Source: Phytohabitans suffuscus (GTDB lineage Bacteria > Actinomycetota > Actinomycetes > Mycobacteriales > Micromonosporaceae). From it: a DNA stretch of 64,000 nt. The notes beneath the pieces were generated by a model, which ran no database searches, was not told the DNA's origin, and was given only the letters and a program-made list of their open reading frames with translations. Both the position numbers and the translations under genes were made by a program. Below, one piece after another: positions 60,650-64,000 of the stretch (within the stretch, counting starts at the first letter, position 1; every line of letters starts with the position of its first letter). Where the stretch lies: assembly GCF_011764565.1 (NCBI RefSeq), contig NZ_AP022871.1, forward strand, positions 10,044,320-10,108,319, written 5' to 3'.

Positions 60650-61848
60650 CGGGTCAGGATGTGCGCGGCGGACCCGCGTCGGGCCAGGAAGGCGGCGCCG
60701 GTGGCGGTGCACATGGCGGTCTCGGCGCCGGGGACCTGGCGCCCGTCCGCCTCGCCGCGCAGCTGCCGGGTCGCCTCGACGAACAGGAAGATCCCCCGCC
60801 GCCCGGGATGGTTGGAGGAGAGGCCGCCGCCGTCGGGGTTGGTCGGCAGGCTCCCGCCGTCGAGCTTCAGCTGGCCGTCGGCCACGAACGCGCCGCCGTC
60901 GCCGACGCCGCAGAAACCGGCGCCTTCGAGGTCGATGACCACGTTCACCGTGAACGCGTCGTAGATCATCGCGGTGTCGATGTCGGCCGGACCGACCCCG
61001 GCCATGTCGAAGGCCTGCCGGCACGCGCGCCGTACCATCTCCCTGCTCTCCGCGGCCCAGTCGCCGAGCCCGCCCTCGTGGTGCATGATCGACTCCCCGA
61101 AGCCGGCCAGCCACACCGGCGGCTTCGCGCACTCCGGCAGCAGGTCCCGGTGCACCACGAGAAGGGCGGCCGCGCCGTCGGAGATGATGCAGCAGTCGAA
61201 CTTGTGCAGCGGCGAGGCGATCACCGGCGAGGAGAGCACGTCCTCGACCGTCAGCGGCTTGCGGTGGGCGGCGTCCGGGTTGAGCGCGGCGTGCTCGCGC
61301 ATGGTCACCGCGACGTGCGCCAGCTGCTCCGAGGTAAGGCCGTAGTCGTGCATGTACCGCTGGGTGAGCAGGCCCATGAACGAGGTGACCGTCGTCCCGT
61401 ACACCTGCTCGAAGGCGTCGGGCATCGGTGAGATCCGCTGCCCGGTCAGGTCGTCGTAGCGCACCGTCCCGACGTTGACGCCCAGCGACTTGGTGGTCGC
61501 GCCGTACGCGATCAGGGCGCACTTGAACAATCCGGCCTCGATGCCCATGACGGCCCGGTTGACGTAGTACCCGAAGGACGCGCCGCCCACGTCGGTCTCG
61601 TCGATGAACCTGGGGTGGATGTTGAGGTAGTCGGCGGCCATCACCGAGGCGCAGGCGCCGAGCCAGCCCCCTTCCGGCGCGGTGGCCGAGGTGAAGAACG
61701 CGTCGATCTGCTCCGGCCGGAGCCCGGCGTCCTGGATCGCGCCCCGGCACGCCTCGGCCATCAGCAGCCACTCACTCTTGTCCGGCGCGAACCGGGTGGG
61801 GTGCTCGTACACGCCGGCGATCGCCGCCCTGGTCTTCGTGGGTGTCAA
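60646..61848 (-). CDS. Thiolase-like protein (SCP-x/Ltp2 type) without the nucleophile Cys
   Basis: 400 residues; TTG start after GGATGGACGGC. Thiolase fold: AAIAGVYEHPTRFAPDKSEWLLMAEACRGAIQDAGL, AFFTSATAPEGG, GVNVGTVRYDDLTGQRISPM, KPLTVEDVLSSPVIASPLHKFDCCIISDGAAALLV, IDTAMIYDAFTVNVVIDLEGAGFCGVGDGGAFV, and the SSNHPGRRGIFLFVEATRQLRG end. Where thiolases carry the acyl-accepting Cys this has DVGGASFGYYV. Loss of that Cys and the DUF35 partner resemble the steroid retro-aldolase Ltp2 rather than a true thiolase, so a retro-aldol cleavage of a CoA ester is likely. First gene of the 13-kb cluster. Confidence 0.82.
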   Translation of the reverse strand: MTPTKTRAAIAGVYEHPTRFAPDKSEWLLMAEACRGAIQDAGLRPEQIDAFFTSATAPEGGWLGACASVMAADYLNIHPRFIDETDVGGASFGYYVNRAVMGIEAGLFKCALIAYGATTKSLGVNVGTVRYDDLTGQRISPMPDAFEQVYGTTVTSFMGLLTQRYMHDYGLTSEQLAHVAVTMREHAALNPDAAHRKPLTVEDVLSSPVIASPLHKFDCCIISDGAAALLVVHRDLLPECAKPPVWLAGFGESIMHHEGGLGDWAAESREMVRRACRQAFDMAGVGPADIDTAMIYDAFTVNVVIDLEGAGFCGVGDGGAFVADGQLKLDGGSLPTNPDGGGLSSNHPGRRGIFLFVEATRQLRGEADGRQVPGAETAMCTATGAAFLARRGSAAHILTR

Positions 61849-62041
61849 GAGCCGTCCATCCTTTGCGGTGGCCCGGGGCGCTCGGGACCCGGCCGGTAAC
61901 CGATGCCCGTAGTGTGTGCCGGCCGGCGCGCGAAGGTGAATGGCCAGGGTGTCCCGACCGGCGCCCTCGGATGGACACGCCGTCGATGCTGCCCCGCTGG
62001 CGCCTGGCTACCCCGGCACACCCTTGGGCCGCAGCGGGCGG

Positions 62042-62587
62042 TCAGGAGGTGTGGCGCAACAGGGCGTCCACGACGGCTGGCCACGTCACGCGCGGCACGC
62101 CCTGGCCGATGCCGGGCAGTGTGAGCAGCGTGGCGCCCGGGATCTCTGCGGCTAGCACGACCCCGTTGCGGTGCGGGAAGAACGGGTCCTCGTCCCCGTG
62201 GATCACCAGGGTCGGCGCGGTGATCTCGCCGAGCCGCTCGCGCCACCGCGGCTGACAGTCGATGGCCGCGAACATGCTGCCGAAGTGGCTCGCACGCTGC
62301 GCCTTCGCCGTGCGCCCCGCTCGGTCGAAGACCGACCCGGCAGCCGCCCGTACGTCCTGTTCGTTGAACCCTCCCGACCCGGACGTCAGCCGCGCGGACC
62401 TGGTCATGTGGTCGACCACGCTGTTGCGATCGGCCCAGTCCGGCTCCGGACGCCCGAACAGCTGCTCCATCACCTCCGGCGTGTGCTCGGGTAGGTCAGG
62501 ATCGACCGGACCGGGCGCGACCGGCCGGGTGGAGACCAGCGTCAGCGACGTGACCTGGTCGGGACGGTCGAGTCTGACGACCGGCAA
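62042..62587 (-). pseudogene. Alpha/beta hydrolase, N-terminal part missing
   Basis: About 181 residues. It begins just after the place of the nucleophile elbow: DRPDQVTSLTLVSTRPVAPG, then the cap helices (DLPEHTPEVMEQLFGRPEPDW), ITAPTLVIHGDEDPFFPHRNGV with the acid, and a C-terminal IPGATLLTLPGIG. The start is a TTG with no ribosome site, and the first 80-100 residues with the GxSxG motif and oxyanion site are absent, as is the catalytic His beyond GIGQGVPR. It is one of three truncated genes in this gap. Confidence 0.65.
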
Positions 62588-62605
62588 CGTGCGCAGGTTC
62601 GCGGG

Positions 62606-62771
62606 TCAGGCCGCCGCTTCCCGGCCGCTGCGGGGCAGTACCCGCACGGCACCGCGGGTGATCAGCACGATGTCGCAGTTTGGGCGGTCGGTGGTGGCGC
62701 CGGTCTGGAAGAGGCGGTAGATGGAGGCGCCGTCGAGGTGGGTCAGGTCGCGGGCGTCGACGAGCGGTCAT
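62606..62771 (-). pseudogene. STAS-domain C-terminal fragment
   Basis: The frame LVDARDLTHLDGASIYRLFQ, TDRPNCDIVLITRGAVRVL, ending GREAAA, resembles the second half of STAS anti-sigma antagonist proteins. It starts abruptly with no start codon. Its right end meets a frame in which ATGGCCACC begins another truncated gene. Confidence 0.5.
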
Positions 62772-63219
62772 GGCCACCGCCCCGCGTGTTCCGCCGGGGT
62801 TCACCCGGTCTTTGCGGGAAGGACGCCGGCAGCAGGCCCCGCGTTACACCCGCATGTCGACCTGTACGGCCCGCTCTTCCCACCCCGGCCGAGGTCGCCG
62901 CCCCTACCCGGTTGCACCAGGCACGTACCTCAGCTCCGGGGCTGTGAGCACCGCGATTCGAGAGCTGGTCTCCTGGGGTCTGGCACGGACGATCCCTCAG
63001 CCCGGCAGCCGGCGCCTGCTCGTGGAGGCGGCCGGTGGCTTCGAGCAGCTCCTCGCGGCCAGCCACGAACGTGCCCGCACCTTCATCCGCACGCTGCGGG
63101 CCGCCGAGGATCTGACCGAGACGGCGCCGGCGGCGGCGCGGCTGCGTGACGTCACGGACCTGTTCACCTCCTACGTCGATGCCGGCGAGCAGGTGCTCCG
63201 TGAGCGTTCTCAGCGGTGA
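62769..63219 (+). pseudogene. MarR/GbsR-type regulator, N-terminal part degraded
   Basis: From about 62930 the frame is convincing: GAVSTAIRELVSWGLARTIPQPGSRR (the DNA-recognition helix and wing), LLVEAAGGFEQLLAASHERARTFIRTLRAAEDL and DVTDLFTSYVDAGEQVL. This is the C-terminal two-thirds of MarR/GbsR regulators common in actinomycetes. Before that point the frame is Arg/Pro-rich with no family features, so the N-terminal helices have been lost or replaced. Confidence 0.6.
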
Positions 63220-63220
63220 G

Positions 63221-64000
63221 TCACAAGGCGCACCAGGTGGAGAGGTCGGCGAGCGCGGTGACGCGCGCTCGCAGGTCGGCCCGAGCGGCCACGTCGAGGA
63301 CGTGTGCCGCGGCCTCGTCGTACTTGCGGACCCAGTCGTCCGGGTGCGCTCCCTGCTCCCGAGAGCCGGTCGGGTGCGCCACGCGCAACGACCACGGCGC
63401 CCCGGTCGCGCCGGATATCACCAGCTCCGCGCCGTACCCGCGGGCGAGTTCGGGGTCGTCGTCGAGCTCGTAGCCGATCCGGGTCATGAGCGCGCGGATG
63501 TCCGGGCGGGCCAGCGCCGGTTCGGTGAAGTGGCCCAGTCCGATCGGGCCGTCGAGCAGCGCGGCGGCGACGCAGTACGGCGCGCTGAACTTCGCCGCGT
63601 ACGGTGTGCGCGGGTGCAGCTTGTCGGCCCACGGCTCGCACACCACGTGCCGGGCCGGCGTGGGGAGCCGCAGGACGATCCGGTCCGGCGACGCGCCCGG
63701 GCGTTCCCGGCGGTAGGCGCACGCCGCGTCGATCAGCGCGTGCAGGAACTGGCAGCACGGGTACGGCTTGAGGATGACGCCGGCGGTCTCCCAGTCGCGT
63801 CCCAGCCCGTGCGTCAGCCGGTCCCGGCTCCAGCCCTCGCCGATCAGCGCCGCGAAGAGGCCGTGCGTGCCGTCGAGCGCGCGGGCGGGCCCGGCGACGC
63901 CCTGCTCGGCGAGGCGGGCGGCCCAGATCCCGGCGTGTGCCGCCCAGCCGAGGTGCAGCGACTTGAGGTCACCGCCCTCCACGACGGTCTGGATCACGCC
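63221..64000 (-). CDS. MmgE/PrpD family protein (partial, continues beyond right edge)
   Basis: About 259 C-terminal residues: LKSLHLGWAAHAGIWAARLAEQGVAG, GLFAALIGEGW, ILKPYPCCQFLHALIDAACAYRRE, RTPYAAKFSAPYCVAAALLDG, TRIGYELDDDPELA and YGAELVISGA. These correspond to the active-site and small-domain regions of MmgE/PrpD. It is the third family member in the window, after 39812 and the fused gene at 56400, and lies beyond the truncated-gene gap, so the enzyme locus may continue to the right. Confidence 0.85.
   Translation of the reverse strand, partial: GVIQTVVEGGDLKSLHLGWAAHAGIWAARLAEQGVAGPARALDGTHGLFAALIGEGWSRDRLTHGLGRDWETAGVILKPYPCCQFLHALIDAACAYRRERPGASPDRIVLRLPTPARHVVCEPWADKLHPRTPYAAKFSAPYCVAAALLDGPIGLGHFTEPALARPDIRALMTRIGYELDDDPELARGYGAELVISGATGAPWSLRVAHPTGSREQGAHPDDWVRKYDEAAAHVLDVAARADLRARVTALADLSTWCAL

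Overview
The window is high-GC DNA with GTG and TTG starts, tight ATGA/GTGA gene overlaps and actinobacterial families (DUF2637/DUF6907, the HSP18-regulator family, GerMN lipoprotein with a two-component pair, a CDC48-like protein of actinobacteria). It comes from an actinomycete, by inference a Micromonosporaceae member. No rRNA, tRNA or CRISPR was seen.

Layout. 0-6.5 kb is a decayed patch: a lower-GC orphan ORF, a broken DUF6907-DUF2637 transfer pair, an MMPL fragment joined to a NarL regulator tail, and a HAD remnant, with an intact formaldehyde-dehydrogenase-like gene and a GlcG/HbpS gene between them. 6.5-23.3 kb is a stress and signalling zone: two OmpR-type two-component systems, a radical SAM protein, Hsp20 with a divergent HSP18-type regulator, four STAS proteins, a BON protein, a HesB-like protein and an ABC exporter. 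It also holds a palindromic MITE and 2.3 kb of repeat-rich DNA without genes. 23.3-36.8 kb is a sugar locus: an eight-gene leftward operon (TIM-barrel isomerase, split transketolase, FGGY kinase, DUF2291, ribose-type ABC importer), a SorC-type regulator, and two secreted Sde182/nucleoside-hydrolase-like proteins.

36.8-64 kb is almost entirely leftward and looks like one large catabolic locus. A polyamine-type ABC importer with a binding protein at each end of its operon carries an FAD enzyme-MmgE/PrpD-FAD enzyme module. A PucR regulator follows. Upstream, a 13-kb chain of mostly overlapping genes encodes a thiolase-like protein without the usual Cys, a DUF35 protein, an amidohydrolase, an FAD-MmgE/PrpD fusion, another FAD enzyme, an EthD-like protein, an acyl-CoA ligase, two 170-residue cupins flanking a CDC48-like AAA+ ATPase, and an LLM oxidoreductase. 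A third MmgE/PrpD gene runs off the right edge. The substrate is unknown; uptake, CoA activation, flavin-dependent dehydrogenation, hydration/epimerisation and C-C cleavage would suit a cyclic or polycarboxylic organic acid. This locus is the best candidate for an undescribed system.

Caution: at least twelve genes are interrupted by an apparent one-base slip while both halves stay conserved. Ten fit loss of one base, several in G or C runs. This may be sequencing error rather than biology, so many entries called pseudogene or frameshifted could be intact genes.
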